64,000 nucleotides of DNA from Hyperoplus lanceolatus (GCA_026929865.2 CM049396.1:27670501-27734500); one strand, 5' to 3'; positions 42,301-63,891 are shown, counted from the first letter of the stretch. Translations and numbers: made by a program. The notes: generated from the letters alone by a model not told the origin.

Positions 42301-45300
42301 TACAGAGGCCAGTGAGTAGCAATGTCTTCACAAACGAACCCTCAATTTACCATTCCCAGGATACCAACAAATAACACCGCTAAGACAGCAAAAAACGAGG
42401 AAAGACGAATGTTGAAAAGTTAACTGCTGAAAGGGAGACGGAGAGAGCTCGAAAAAAAGTACACCGGCCATGTCTTCTTGCCCTATCACATCAAGACCTC
42501 TCCGATCGTGACCTCGTCCCCTTCCTCTGCCCCTAGGCTGCCTGCCGCTAGCAGCAGGACGTCCGCTGGCCCTATATAGCCCTCGTCCTGTGCTCAGTGT
42601 TGCCAACTCAAAGCGATTTTGTCGCTATATTTAGTGACTTTTCAGCCCCCCTGGCGACTTTTTTTTTCAAAACAGCGACAAGCGACAAATCTAGCTTTTT
42701 TTCTGGTGTTATTGGTGACTTTTTTCGCCAAAGCAAGTATCACCTCTTCTCAACGAGCAGCGGGAGCACTGACACGCAGCCCGCTCCTCGCGCAGCAGCC
42801 CCGAGCAGCCCCTCCCAGCTGCGGTCAGAGCAGGAGCATAGATGGTAGGAGATACACACACACCTCTCCGCTCTGTTACAATTAGTTTGCTATCTTGCCT
42901 GGCTGTTACAGCTACTTTTGTTAGGCCTACCAGCTCACTTACAATGATTTTAAGCTAACATACATGGCATGTCTGTGATTAAAATGTATGCTCAATATGT
43001 ACGTATGTAGTTATCATTACTAATGTTTAATCACCTCGGAATCGGACATGGTGTTTGTCTCCTGTCAATGTAACTGAATTCACATGAATGCGCATAGAGC
43101 TGTTAAGTGGAAGTGACTAACTTCCGGGACATGGGACCTCTCGGCTCGAAAAATTACAACGGTAGTCAATGGAAAGAAATTTATTATTTTCTGGTCCCAG
43201 TCATGAAATGCCTTCGATTACACATATGTTTTGTATGGATTTAGATGGTATTTTTTCATGCAAAGAATGGAAAAATTTAGCGAGTAGAAGCTGGATACGG
43301 TCAGGTTTTGGGCAGAGCTCTTTTGTGGACTACAGCTCTTCGCTGCTCTTGACACTTATGATATACGTCACCACCACTCCCACCCGCTTAGCTCAGAAAC
43401 ATGGCTGTGTCTTTAATGCACTTTACCGCCTTCTTTCAATGACAAGACTAAAGTCTTCAGCTTGGCGAAAACCACTACACAAGTGGACATGTGGAGAGTT
43501 TCAATTTCTCGAGTGGGGATATTGTTGGCGTTGTCCACGCCAGCCATTAGCATTAGCATTAGCACTGTCAGTCGAGAAGTGGAGGGAATGTGTTGAGGTG
43601 ACGTCACAGAGGCGACAAGACTTGTAGTTGTTCTCGTAACATTTTTTCAAAAGCCGTTAGACGAATAATCATACAACATACCGTCAAACTCTTCACATGA
43701 AAAATTATCATTTAGCCCCATACAAAACATATATGTAATCCAAGGCATTTAATGACTGGGACCAGAAAATAGTAGATTACTTTCCATAGACTCCCATTCA
43801 TTTTTTTTCAGCCGAGAGGTCCCATGCCCCGTAATTCCGCCACTTCCGCTTAACAGCTCTATAGCTGTCGTTCGGAGAGAGGAGCTACAGCAGGTAGAGC
43901 GTTGGGAAAACAGCCATTGGGATCCCAACGGCTGAAACTCTCAACTGCAGCTTTAACTGATAAGGAACATCCAGCCGTCATTGTCACTGCTACTGTCTAT
44001 TCGCCATGTATGTCTTTTATGCATCTGGAATGTGCAGGGTTGGATGGATGAATAAATGTATTGCCTTAGTGGGTTTATTTTGAACTCTGACATGGCTTTC
44101 AAAGGCTGTTCCTACTAAATTCTATATTAACCACTAAACCCTCAATAAAGTGTGTTGCAGGACAGAGAGACAGAGCTAACCATCAATAAGTACTCTAAAA
44201 CAAGTTTGTTGTTCTCCAAATAGCAGTCTTTCTGGCTTTTCTGCAGTATTTTTAGCATTGTTTCCACAAACTTTAAGAAGTCAATAAAGCTTAAGATATA
44301 CTGTATTCAATTCCTTCCTGTTACCTGGATTTCTGCATTAAAATATCTTACTTTAGCTGGAAAATGTTGCCAACACATCTCCCCTTGTAATGCTAATGAT
44401 TCCTGGGGAGAGTATTTGTGAGTCAGTGTGAAGCAGAGGCCAGGGGGGTTCCCCCTTACAGAAGCAGTCATGCATTATCAGCACATGGCCTTTAGTCACA
44501 TGGTTACGTAATAGCTGCAGCAGGGCTAGTGGCGCAATGGATAACGCGTCTGACTACGGATCAGAAGATTCTAGGTTCGACTCCTGGCTAGCTCGGCATG
44601 CTTTTAGCTCATGCTGAAGGGGTACATTATGCACTGTGCAGGTGTTTTTTGACATAAAGTAGGGAAAATGTATCTTGATATAACAAAATGCCTCTATTGA
44701 AATGCTGAAAAAGTCTATTTAAGCTGCTTTTGTACTTTACAGCTTGTGGCTGCTGAAATAACCATGTAGCTCCTTCAGTGAAAAGGCGCACAGAGGATTT
44801 TCTGCATATTTCCTACCATTATACATTATACACTATACATTATACTTAAAAGTATTTGATTTAATTATAAGGATGTCAGAGGGTTATTTTTAGGGCCCGA
44901 GCACCGAGTGTGCGAAGCCCTATTGAAATGGAAATCAAACCACTGCTCAAGTACTCAAGACGCTTGCCCGATGTTAAATTGCGGAAAGATTTCAAATTCA
45001 CATTAGTACCAGGGAGTTAAAGGGGGTCAAAGTTGACGTACACATCACAAAATACCGACCTCATGAAACTTTAATCCATCATAACTCAGGCTGTGTAATA
45101 CCTAGCTGCACCAAATTTAAACCCCAAATGTATCTTTGCAGGCCCCACAAAAAAGCCTCTTGAAGCCCCGCCCCAAAATCAACAGGAAGTCTTTTAATTT
45201 GAAATATTCGCCAAAAAAACAGGAAGTTGGCCCAACTCCACCATACTCTGTCTCATCTTCTCCAAATGTGCTATGCTCAATGACACCCAAGGCCTGAGGA

Positions 45301-47297
45301 AGCCCAAACACTAATATTAATAGAAAGTGAGAGCGCCACCTGTCAAAACGCCTTCGCCGTAGGTTGGCGTCTTCGCCAGTGAACAGGAAGTAGCTGTAAC
45401 TCCACTATACTCAGTCTGATCTTCTCAACATTTGATATGCTTAATGAGACCCAAGGCCTAAGTAAGCCCACACAATAATATTAAGAAAAAGTGAGTGCGC
45501 CAACTGCTGGGTCAAGTAAATATTGCATGCTACTTATTTACCTCCACGTCCTACAGACTTGATCAAATCAACCTCAAAGCAGCTCAGGGAGGTCTAGAGA
45601 CAATGATAACACGGGAAGCCGGTTCTATCGGCTCCGTGGCCTTCGTAGTTTCTCGGCATCATTGCCACGAAACAGGAAGTCACTGTAATTTCGCTCTGCA
45701 CTGTCCCATGTGCTCCAAACTTCACCCGCCTGGTAAGAGCCCAGGCCTGAGGTCGTCCTCCCGTCCGTATGAAGCGCGTCGCGGCAACTTCCACGCTTCC
45801 GGTGACAGGTATTAATGTGCCGCGCGCTCCAAAGAGGAGGAGAGCGCGGCGCGTTCTCTCGCCCGGAGCGCCGAGGCCGGCCGGGACGGCGTCCAGCACT
45901 AGGGACCGTTCATCACTGCTTGCAGTTTTGATTTATTATTGAATCTTTGATACTGCTGATTGTTTGTAGTCACTTATTGCTTGTTCTCTCAATGTAGGGA
46001 GCATGTTGAGCTGGAAAATCTGCGAGGAGAACACACTCGGATGCGAGAAGATGCAAAGAAAGAAAAGGTACCATAATGCTCTTTCCTACTCCCATTGTTA
46101 TCCTCTATGAAACAACTTTACCATGTGCATCATCTTGCCTCTTCCACCAGCTGCTGCTGACCAATCAATTAGAGATGGAGAAGATGAAGGTGGAGCAGGA
46201 GAAGAAGAAATGCTACTTGGCACAAGAGGCCCTCAAGGAAAAGGTTTAGGATAATTTTAGACATCGTTAACAGCAAATTAAATCTTTAATCTGTTCTCTT
46301 CGATGAAAATAGTGTTCTTTTAATTCTGTTATCTTATAGTTGTGATTTATTTTTCATATCAGGAGCGGAAAGCCATGACTCATTCTGTGGGAGAGCCCCC
46401 AGCCTCCTCCACACCTTCTCTGTCCCGCTCTAGCTCCATTAGTGGGGCAGACAATGGTGGTCTACACACATCTATTTATTCTCAGGTAGACACATGAAAA
46501 CAAAGTTAATAATATAGATGTGATTATTTTGTACATGCTTTTTTTTAACACATGGATTTGTTTTGTTTGACTTGTCCACAGGATGACTCTTTAGACCACT
46601 CACTGAGTACCATGACCATGTCCATGTCCATGAGCGGCACCAACCTGTACGAGGCCGCCAGGCTGTCTGGAGGCTCCAGCATCATGGAGAACCTCCAGTC
46701 TCAGCTCAAACTGAGAGAGGGGGAGATTGCACAGCTGCAGGTAACTATTCAGAACAAACCGTCATAAAGCTACTGACAATGGGTCTGCTATAAGTCACAT
46801 TAACATTTTGATCAAAATAAATTAGTCACCCCCCAGCACTAAAAGGCAGCCATGTACCAGCGGCTTTGGACTACCCTCTTTGTTTCACCCTGTTGTTGCA
46901 GCTTGAGATCTCCAGTCTGGAGAGGAGTCGTTCTGTGATGGCTGAAGAGCTGGTCAGACTCACCAATCTAAACGATGAGATGGAGGAGCAGGTGCAGGAG
47001 ATCCCACAGTTAAAAATTCTACTCAAGGTACGGGCTATATAAGCATGTAGATAGGGTAGGGATACTTTAATATAAGTTGTAAACCTGAACATTCCTATTG
47101 AGAAGTGTTGTATTAGCGGAGGTTCTTTTCTAATTGGTTGTGTCCCTGCATTTCAGGATCTGGAGCAGAGGCACAACACCATCCTGCAGATGTATGGAGA
47201 AAAGGCTGAGGAGGCGGAGGAGCTGAAACTGGACCTTGAAGATGTCAAGAACATGTACAAAACCCAGATTGATGAACTGTTGAAGAACCAGAAATGA
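33371..47297 (+). CDS. tmf1: TATA element modulatory factor 1 (TMF1/ARA160), 17 coding exons, complete
   Basis: TMF1 is a Golgi-associated coiled-coil tether that binds Rab6 and was also described as a transcription and androgen-receptor cofactor. Exons: 33371-33506, 33600-35011, 35913-36016, 36885-37011, 37158-37263, 37447-37589, 39737-39903, 40557-40713, 41060-41152, 41517-41673, 41777-41969, 45998-46067, 46151-46243, 46363-46485, 46582-46740, 46902-47027, 47157-47297. They total 3507 nt, or 1168 aa against about 1093 in human. The start (caaaATGAGTTGG) gives the family N-terminus MSWFNTSHLSSFAKQAL. The 1412-nt exon 2 encodes a Ser/Pro/Glu-rich region to about residue 516 with the conserved SDIEVLDHESV and DAFERIDSFSVQSLDSRS and an acidic run. 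Coiled coil then follows to the C-terminal TMF domain (MYGEKAEEAEEL, KNMYKTQIDELL). The extra length over human lies mainly in exon 2. Intron 11 (4.0 kb) holds a tRNA gene and nested MITEs. Confidence 0.97.
36228..36278. repeat. 20-bp hairpin in tmf1 intron 3
   Basis: Perfect inverted arms at about 36229-36248 and 36259-36278 (TTACATTAAAAACTGAAAAA and its complement) around a 10-nt loop. It may be the core of a small fold-back element. Confidence 0.8.
36373..36650. repeat. Dispersed repeat in tmf1 intron 3
   Basis: A TTAG tandem tract is followed by 'tgtcacatacgcaattgcac' and 'cagtctgatggcctgaggaa', then 'ctcctcctcatcctctctgt'. I know these segments as part of an abundant teleost repeat. Class and borders are uncertain. 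Confidence 0.5.
37904..39106. mobile_element. Non-autonomous TIR element in tmf1 intron 6
   Basis: The ends are inverted: the left reads CAGGGGCCTATTGCATAAAA and the right is its reverse complement, ending at 39106. A second GTTGCATAAAA-type copy lies about 80 bp inside the left end, with a partner inside the right end, so subterminal repeats are present. No transposase was recognised. A target duplication could not be fixed because the ends are palindromic. The class is uncertain; the ends resemble some Harbinger-type elements. Confidence 0.7.
38023..38074. repeat. Perfect 25-bp palindrome with 2-nt loop
   Basis: Arms 38023-38047 and 38050-38074 are exact reverse complements separated by GG. 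The hairpin lies inside the 37904-39106 element and is formed from its 'tttacgtttagcctggtc' segment. Confidence 0.95.
40144..40315 (+). mobile_element. tRNA-derived SINE-like copy in tmf1 intron 7
   Basis: The block contains 'gatcatcggtatagcacg' (degenerate A box), 'ccagcgggccctggttcaac' with B box GGTTCAACTCC, and the 3' part 'gatgtcctccccctatctct' then 'ccaataaaggtgaaaact'. The layout parallels the SINE at 13716-13853. No target duplication was recognised. Confidence 0.65.
41223..41430. repeat. Interspersed teleost repeat, copy 2
   Basis: Shorter relative of 7085-7350, sharing 'tatagctcaatatcaca', 'cagtgggcttcacagtccat', 'caatatgacaccccctgc' and 'ctctctcaggacgaacagac' in the same order. 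It lies between tmf1 exons 9 and 10. Confidence 0.65.
41998..43959. mobile_element. Outer TIR element in tmf1 intron 11
   Basis: A perfect 22-bp inverted repeat lies at 41998-42019 and 43938-43959, beginning CAGTTAAAGCTGCAG. The arms begin 28 bp after the exon 11 donor. The 1.96-kb interval contains a smaller complete MITE (43097-43859) and no transposase. The arms diverge immediately inside the 22 bp, so this could be a short-TIR element or two solo ends. Confidence 0.6.
43097..43859. mobile_element. Inner MITE with TA target duplication, 763 bp
   Basis: The termini GAGCTGTTAAG...CTTAACAGCTC are flanked by TA on both sides (43095-43096, 43860-43861). Inverted arms of about 145 bp share 'catgggacctctcggct', 'attttctggtcccagtcat' and 'catatatgttttgtatgg'-type blocks. 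A TA duplication fits the Tc1/mariner superfamily. No transposase is present. The element is nested inside 41998-43959. Confidence 0.85.
44523..44595 (+). tRNA. tRNA-Arg(ACG)
   Basis: A 73-nt cloverleaf with acceptor stem GGGCTAG/CTAGCTC, D arm with A box TGGCGCAATGG, anticodon stem TCTGA/TCAGA and loop CTACGGA (anticodon ACG). The T arm is CTAGG/CCTGG around TTCGACT, and the discriminator is G. Relative to the vertebrate consensus GGGCCAG/CTGGCTC, acceptor pair 5-68 is changed C-G to T-A on both sides. That compensated change argues for a functional gene. A TTTT terminator follows 6 nt after the end. It lies on the sense strand of tmf1 intron 11. Confidence 0.95.
44890..45905. repeat. Dispersed 'gggcccgagcaccgag' teleost repeat
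   Basis: The block begins 'agggcccgagcaccgagtgt' and 'gcgaagccctattgaaat' and carries repeated 'caggaagt' segments, 'cccaaggcctgag' twice, and a CpG-rich end (45770-45900). I recognise the opening and the repeated sub-blocks as a common fish repeat of unsettled class. Open frames here (45495-45815, 45594-45899) are not genes. Confidence 0.6.
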
Positions 47298-47847
47298 ACA
47301 GTTTTTCTTGGGCTGTCTTCCTTCTCAGAAACAAACCAATCGACCATCTTAGCCAAACCTGCATTGTAAGGAAAATATATGGTAGAGAATTTAAGTTTAA
47401 TCACTGTGTTAAAACGCATCTTTTACTTTATTTTAATAATTCATCAGATACTTTATTTAAATTTGAATGTTGGGATTATGCATAACATGAAATGTATTAC
47501 AGAATCAGTATGAAGGATAACCACATTTTGTGATTTGGGTGTTCATTTGAATTCTTTGGGTCTTAGTACTAACTTCGCTATAGACATAATGTCTTATTGC
47601 CGAACCTCACATGATATTGTATAGACAGTCTAGAACTGTAGAAGGTGGTGAAGGTTTTTTTGCGCTAAACAAATTCATCCATGTTTATTTCTTAATCCAT
47701 AATCAGAATAGTTTAAGAAATATATAAAAATATTGTACAGAGAAATGTATTTACTTAACTTCTTTCAAATCACAAAATGTGGTGTAGACCTGAGAGTAGT
47801 GTGTGATTGCAATCCTGGTAATGGATTTTAAATCGTATAAATATGTA

Positions 47848-47989
47848 AATAAATGAACATTTATTTGGGTGGTGAAAAGGACTGGGGTTTAATTTAAAGT
47901 ATGTCATTACGCATAGCAAGCCAGGATTTCCTTTGATTTGACAGACAACGCACAATTATATCAATGCTATACACAACTCTACAAATAAA
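47848..47989 (+). terminator. tmf1: tmf1 polyadenylation signal candidates
   Basis: AATAAA occurs at 47848-47853 and again at 47984-47989, about 550 and 690 bp after the tmf1 stop. Either could be used. About 250 bp then separate this from the probable eogt first exon. Confidence 0.55.
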
Positions 47990-48179
47990 TAAATAAACTA
48001 TTTCATACAATTGTCCAAATTTAAGCCTATTTGTTTGCAATACTAGCCAAACTTGTAAGAAATGTGATTATAACAAAATATTTTTAGGTGCCACATGCTA
48101 CAGAACATTAAATACAGGAGCAGGTGTGCTTGTTTTGATGTCAACATTTTCTGCAAAATATTAGGGATTTAGTGTAATT

Positions 48180-48318
48180 TAGGGGAAAAGTGTGGTACAC
48201 AGCGCCACCCCGTGGCTGTCTCTATACCTTACACGCCGGTACAAGATTTCCGGTGTTATGGCGACCACCGCGGCTACATCATCGCTTCAGTCTGGAGGAT
48301 AGCAGGCTGTGCATTCAG
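48180..48318 (+). promoter_or_regulatory. eogt: Probable eogt promoter and non-coding first exon
   Basis: A CpG-containing block has an ETS-type 'tttccggtg', then 'ATGGCGACCACC' resembling a YY1 core. A splice donor CAG|GTAAAC at 48318/48319 is the natural partner for the eogt acceptor at 50937-50938. The ATG in this exon does not open a frame into eogt, so I treat the exon as 5' UTR. The start site is inferred. Confidence 0.5.
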
Positions 48319-49277
48319 GTAAACTGCTTCTCAGTCACTTAAGCTCATATCAAACCAAATGTGGACGACCAGTGACGTTGGGTTCCGAGCCCGTGGCACG
48401 TTGTTGCAACGTGGAAATGTTTTTCTTTTTTCCCGTCCATTTCTCTTGCTGCCACATCGGTACAGATTAAATCAATGCAAGGGATTTCTTTGTCAAGAAC
48501 TAACGCTATATATGTTAGCCAACAAATACACATTTTACGCATTGATAATGAATTTCAATCTCTCTTATAGAGGTCCATGCATTTCACCCCCTAACAAAGA
48601 TAAGAGTAAGTAACGTGTTATAACTTCCACTTGCCCTTTATATTTATCCCACGCGTGTCAGTGTTTCTGGCGGGCTGTAACGTTAACATTATCTTAAAGC
48701 TTAACTTCTTAACTTTAGTCAATGGACGCTATCTGAAAGTTTGATAATTAGGCCTACACGTAAGACGTAAGCGATAATTAGCTAGCTAAAATTAAGTTTG
48801 CTTCTAGCTTGAGGGCGCACGCGCGAAAAGCGGGTGAGTAAACATATGTGCTCGTAGAAGACTCAAACACAAACAATTTAAATCACAGTTACGATAATTG
48901 GCTTCAATTGATTATATCAAAAGAAAACGTAAAGCTTTTCAGCGCCATGTTTCACATGCGGCTTTACTCGTGAGATAGGCTACTTGTGGAGCCGCTGTTT
49001 TGATGGAGCACAGTAGTTTCAGGCATCCTCAGGAAAATGCCCCTTATCAGTGACTTTTCACCGTCACTTGAATGGGCCCTTTGAAATGATGTGTAATTAT
49101 TGAATGGTTGTACAAAACCTACTGTAGGCCTATAGAAAGTTCTGCGACATCAGGTCTCAGCTCTGCCACTTGTGCAGTGCAGACATTGTTATTGTGGTAA
49201 CTCTAATAACAGCATTACTACTATTTGCTTTGGTCATTTATTTGGAGAGTAAGGCATGCCAGTGGCTGTGAGATATA

Positions 49278-50581
49278 CACTCAACAAAAATATAAACGCA
49301 ACACTTTTGTTTTTGCTCCCATTTTTCATGAGATGGACTTAAAGATCTAAAATTCATTCCAGATACACAATATTACCATTTCTCTCAAACATTGTTCACA
49401 AATCTGTCTAAATGTGTGATAGTGAGCACTTCTGCTTTGCTGAGATAATCCATCCCACCTCACAGGTGTGCCACATCAAGATGCTGATCTGACATCATGA
49501 TTAGTGCACAGGTGTGCCTTAGACTGTCCACAATAAAACAATTTCTGCACAAACTGTCAGAAACCGTCTCAGGGAAGCTCAACTGCATGCTCGTTGTCCT
49601 CATCGGGTCTTGACCTGACTCCAGCTCGTCGCCGTAACAGACTTGAGTGGGCAAATGCTCACATTCGATGGCGTCTGGCACGTTGGAGAGGTGTTCTCTT
49701 CACGGATGAATCTCGGTTTACATTGTTCAGGGCAGATGGCAGACAGCATGTGTGGCGTTGTGTGGGTGAGCGCTTTGCTGATGTCAATGTTGTGGATCGA
49801 GTGGCCCATGGTGGTAGTGGGGTTATGGTATGGGCAGGCATCTGTTATGGACGAAGAACACAGGTGCATTTTATTGATGGCATTTTGAATGCACAGGGAT
49901 ACCGTGATGAGATTCTGAGGCCCATTGTTGTGCCATACATCCATGAACATCACCTCACGTTTCAGCAAGATAATGCATGTTGCAAGGATCTGTACACAAT
50001 TCTTGGAAGCTGAAAATGTCCCAGTTCTTGCATGGCCAGCATACTCACCGGACATGTCACCCAATGAGCATGTTTGGGATGTGCTTGACCGGCGTATATA
50101 CGACAGCGTGCACCACTTCCCACTAATATCCAGCAACTTTGCACAGCCATTGAAGAGGAGTGGACCAACATTCCACAGGCCACAATTGACAATCTGATAA
50201 ACTCTATGCGAAGAAGATGTGTTGCACTGCATGAGGCAAATGGTGGTCACACCAGATACTGACTGGTTCTGAGTCCCCAGACCCCCAATAAAGCAAAAAA
50301 ATGCACATTTCAGAGTGGCCTTTTATTGTGGACAGTCTAAGGCACACCTGTGCACTAATCATGATGTCAGATCAGCATCTTGATGTGACACACCTGTGAG
50401 GTGGGATGGATTATCTCAGCAAAGCAGAAGTGCTCACTATCACACATTTAGACAGATTTGTGAACAATGTTTGAGAGAAATGGTAATATTGTGTATCTGG
50501 AATGAATTTTAGATCTTTAAGTCCATCTCATGAAAAATGGGAGCAAAAACAAAAGTGTTGCGTTTATATTTTTGTTGAGTG
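49278..50581 (+). mobile_element. Tc1-like transposon with 261-bp TIRs, internally deleted
   Basis: A complete insertion of 1304 bp with TA target duplication (49276-49277, 50582-50583). The TIRs, 49278-49538 and 50321-50581, are each 261 bp and differ at about one base by my alignment. The interior holds a shortened DD34E transposase remnant (separate entry). It is inserted in eogt intron 1. The long, almost identical arms suggest a recent insertion. The broken transposase suggests mobilisation by an enzyme supplied elsewhere. Confidence 0.95.
49555..50263 (+). pseudogene. Broken Tc1-family transposase (DD34E catalytic part)
   Basis: Readable blocks are VRNRLREAQLHAR, then after a frameshift near 49605 LTPARRRNRLEWA, LFTDESRFTLF (first catalytic D), GVMVWAGI, LTFQQDNA (second D), and after a second frameshift near 49980 ARICTQFLEAENVPVLAW and SPDMSPNEHVWDVLD (catalytic E). 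The second break is a small deletion where the family normally has ARPH. Almost all of the N-terminal paired-like DNA-binding domain is missing, since only about 20 bp separate the TIR from the first block. It cannot make an active transposase. Confidence 0.9.
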
Positions 50582-50987
50582 TAAGAACATGCATACACTG
50601 GACTGAACAAAATAACGTGCATTGTGTGCAAATCTGGTTTGGCCAGCTGGAACTTTGTAGGTCACATTATTTATTACCAGCCAACCAGCAGTTTCCGTTT
50701 GCCCCTTCAGCCTCAGTTATGATTGCTCAGACTACAAAAGGAAACAGGGTCAGTATAATACTTCCTGCGACTGGACCTTTCCTTATGTGGAGCTCAGATC
50801 TGCCTGGAGCTAAGCTCCCACACACTTGCTTATGTCCGCAGGCTTGTTTACTGTGGTTCTAGGCTTTCCACCAAGATTACAGAGGGCAACTCTGAGATGT
50901 GTCTCTGTCTCTCCTCTTCTTCTTTTTCTTTACTTCAGGGTGCTGCAAAGAGAGACAGCTATCTCACATGTCAGTGTAATTCTGACT

Positions 50988-61712
<10,725 letters not shown>

Positions 61713-62946
61713 GTAAGTTAACCCCTCATGTATTATGTGTTTGTGTGTGTGTAGCCACAAACCTGATGTATTTTAGATATGTATTTGCTCTGAATAATGT
61801 GCAGTGCAGTGTCTCATACTTTTACAGCTCCCTTGTTTGTGTCTTCATTTATGTTTTTATCTCACACTTTGTGATCGATTTTTTAAATCATTAATTTAGC
61901 TTATTTATTTGTTTCCTCCATCCCTACATGCACAAAGATATCCACTTTGGTCATAAACATTCAGTTCAGGTTATATATGTATGTGATGCATTCTAGAGCT
62001 CAGCAAGTGCTTAGTTATTTAAATGATAATTTCAAGGAGATTACTATAAAGAAGATCTGATGTAAATATGTGTTGCCCTGTGGTTCCAGCCTTGAGGTGT
62101 GATATATTGATAGGTCGGCCTCAAGCTGATGCTTTTGATTGCCCCTGCACCACACGTCATGTTTATATTCATGTGCTCACATTTACAGCTGCAGTTCAGT
62201 GGTCTATGTGTGAGATTCTTGACAAGTGCATATGTTCATTTGATATTCATTCAGGGGAGATTGGGAAATATAACAGCAATCTTCTTCATATTCCCAGTTT
62301 GTTACATATTTTTCATCAAATCCAAGTGCACTAGTGTGGCCGAGATTTAATTAGCCTTTAATTGATTTCAAACCACAGTTATCTTTTCTTAGAATACAAA
62401 TGTTGCAGGACTATGTACAACCTTTAACACAATGATAATTTTCATACAATATTTTTTAATTGAATGGGTGATGACTTGTTTATGGATGTGAAGTGGGTAG
62501 AACCTTACTGTCTGTAATCCAGGTCTTTGGGTCAATAATGCGGCTAGATTGCAGAGGACCTTCTACTCATGATGAGTTTCATCGGGGAACCTTCAGCCAG
62601 ATGAAAAAAACAAAACACTCACAGTTATACAATAGCACCAACCTGCACCCACATGACTTTTTGGTTATTTTCGAGCTAGTCTCTAGAAAAACTTGACCAG
62701 ATTCTTGTAAAAACATGGTTTCAGCAGCCAGAAATGGGTTGGATGGCATTTAGTGGACTTGTGTCCTCTGATTGGTCGGTCTCAGTCTGTTAAATGTTAT
62801 AATCATGTTGTGGTGTTCAAGAATGAATCTCAGGTTCAATCGTAAAAACCAGTAGGGGATTGTAACGGTTAACAGTCTGAAACCGTCCAATCGGAACACA
62901 AGCCATATATGACTGCTCTAAATACTCATGAGGGCCTGCACATGGC

Positions 62947-63018
62947 TCCCTGGTAGTCTAGTGGTTAGGATTCGGCGCTCTCACCGCCGCGGCCGGGGTT
63001 CGATTCCCCGTCAGGGAA
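62947..63018 (+). tRNA. tRNA-Glu(CTC), copy 1
   Basis: A 72-nt cloverleaf with acceptor TCCCTGG/TCAGGGA, A box TAGTCTAGTGG, anticodon loop CTCTCAC with anticodon CTC, T stem CGGGG/CCCCG around TTCGATT, and discriminator A. The T stem differs from the human sequence (CCGGG/CCCGG) by paired changes, so it is still fully matched. No run of four T occurs in the next 100 bp. Confidence 0.95.
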
Positions 63019-63360
63019 GAAGTTATTTATGTGTATGAAGTGGGTCCTAGAACCTTAGTATCGCTAACTAGTTGCGTTCTATGAAAGAATGTCAGGTTTA
63101 ACAAAACAAACCCGGGGGAAACTTGTTATTATCCAAATGAAAAAGGAAACCCCGCTTTCCTTCACTTTTTTTGTGATTTTAATGAAGATGATATAATTCA
63201 AAAGCTTAAGCTCAGCCTGCAGTTGTACTTTTGAAATGAAGTAGCATTTTGTCATTTGGGAAATTAAAAAAGGAAAGTCAATTTTGCATTCATTTTCATT
63301 ATAAATAATGCAGGGTTAGATTCTTAAAACCCGCAGACCATTTCTTTTTTCAGTAAAATG

Positions 63361-63695
63361 TGTCACTTCAATTGGAATCTTTGTCAGCAATGGTGCCTTA
63401 TCAAAAATAGGACTTGAAACACTTTTCAATCTACATTTACAAATGCACATTATTTACTCACAACTGGAAGATCAACTGTACATTTGACTGAATGATAGAC
63501 ATTCCTGGACTTCCATACTTGTCCATATTTGTCATTTCAATTGGAATTTTGGTCAGCAATGGTGCCTTATCAAAAATAGGACATAGAACATTTTTCAATT
63601 TACATTTACAAATGTACATCGTTCACTCACAAATGGTAAATAAATTGTAATTTTGACTGAATGATAGACAGTCCTGGACTTCCACACTTTCATAT
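63361..63695 (+). repeat. 169-bp tandem duplication between the tRNA-Glu genes
   Basis: Two units begin at 63361 and 63530 (period 169). They share 'attggaat', 'gtcagcaatggtgcctta' and 'tcaaaaataggac', then 'tttacaaatg', 'gactgaatgatagaca' and 'tcctggacttcca'. The second unit is somewhat diverged. Confidence 0.9.
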
Positions 63696-63819
63696 ACGTA
63701 TGGCAAGACCTTCATTTGAACCTATGCATCGGAATACTGTTTTAACTTTAAATATAATGTAACTGAGAAAACAAGCCATATCTGATTGCCGTTAATACTC
63801 ACGAAGGCCTGTGCATGGC

Positions 63820-63891
63820 TCCCTGGTAGTCTAGTGGTTAGGATTCGGCGCTCTCACCGCCGCGGCCGGGGTTCGATTCCCCGTCAGGGAA
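63820..63891 (+). tRNA. tRNA-Glu(CTC), copy 2
   Basis: Identical to copy 1 over all 72 bases while the flanks have diverged. That is consistent with functional constraint or recent conversion. As in copy 1, no T4 terminator is seen before the window ends. Confidence 0.95.

Noticed and set aside
43169-43627. 152-codon plus-strand frame
   Set aside because: It lies entirely inside the inner MITE (43097-43859) and has no recognisable domain.
45495-45899. Overlapping frames of about 100 codons in a CpG-rich block (possible CpG-island gene)
   Set aside because: The block lies inside the dispersed 'gggcccgagcaccgag' repeat and within a tmf1 intron. No known protein.
50826-50987. In-frame extension upstream of the eogt start codon
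   Set aside because: The frame runs open through the intron/exon border at 50938/50939 but has no ATG within the exon before 50988. The ATG at 50988 gives a proper signal peptide.
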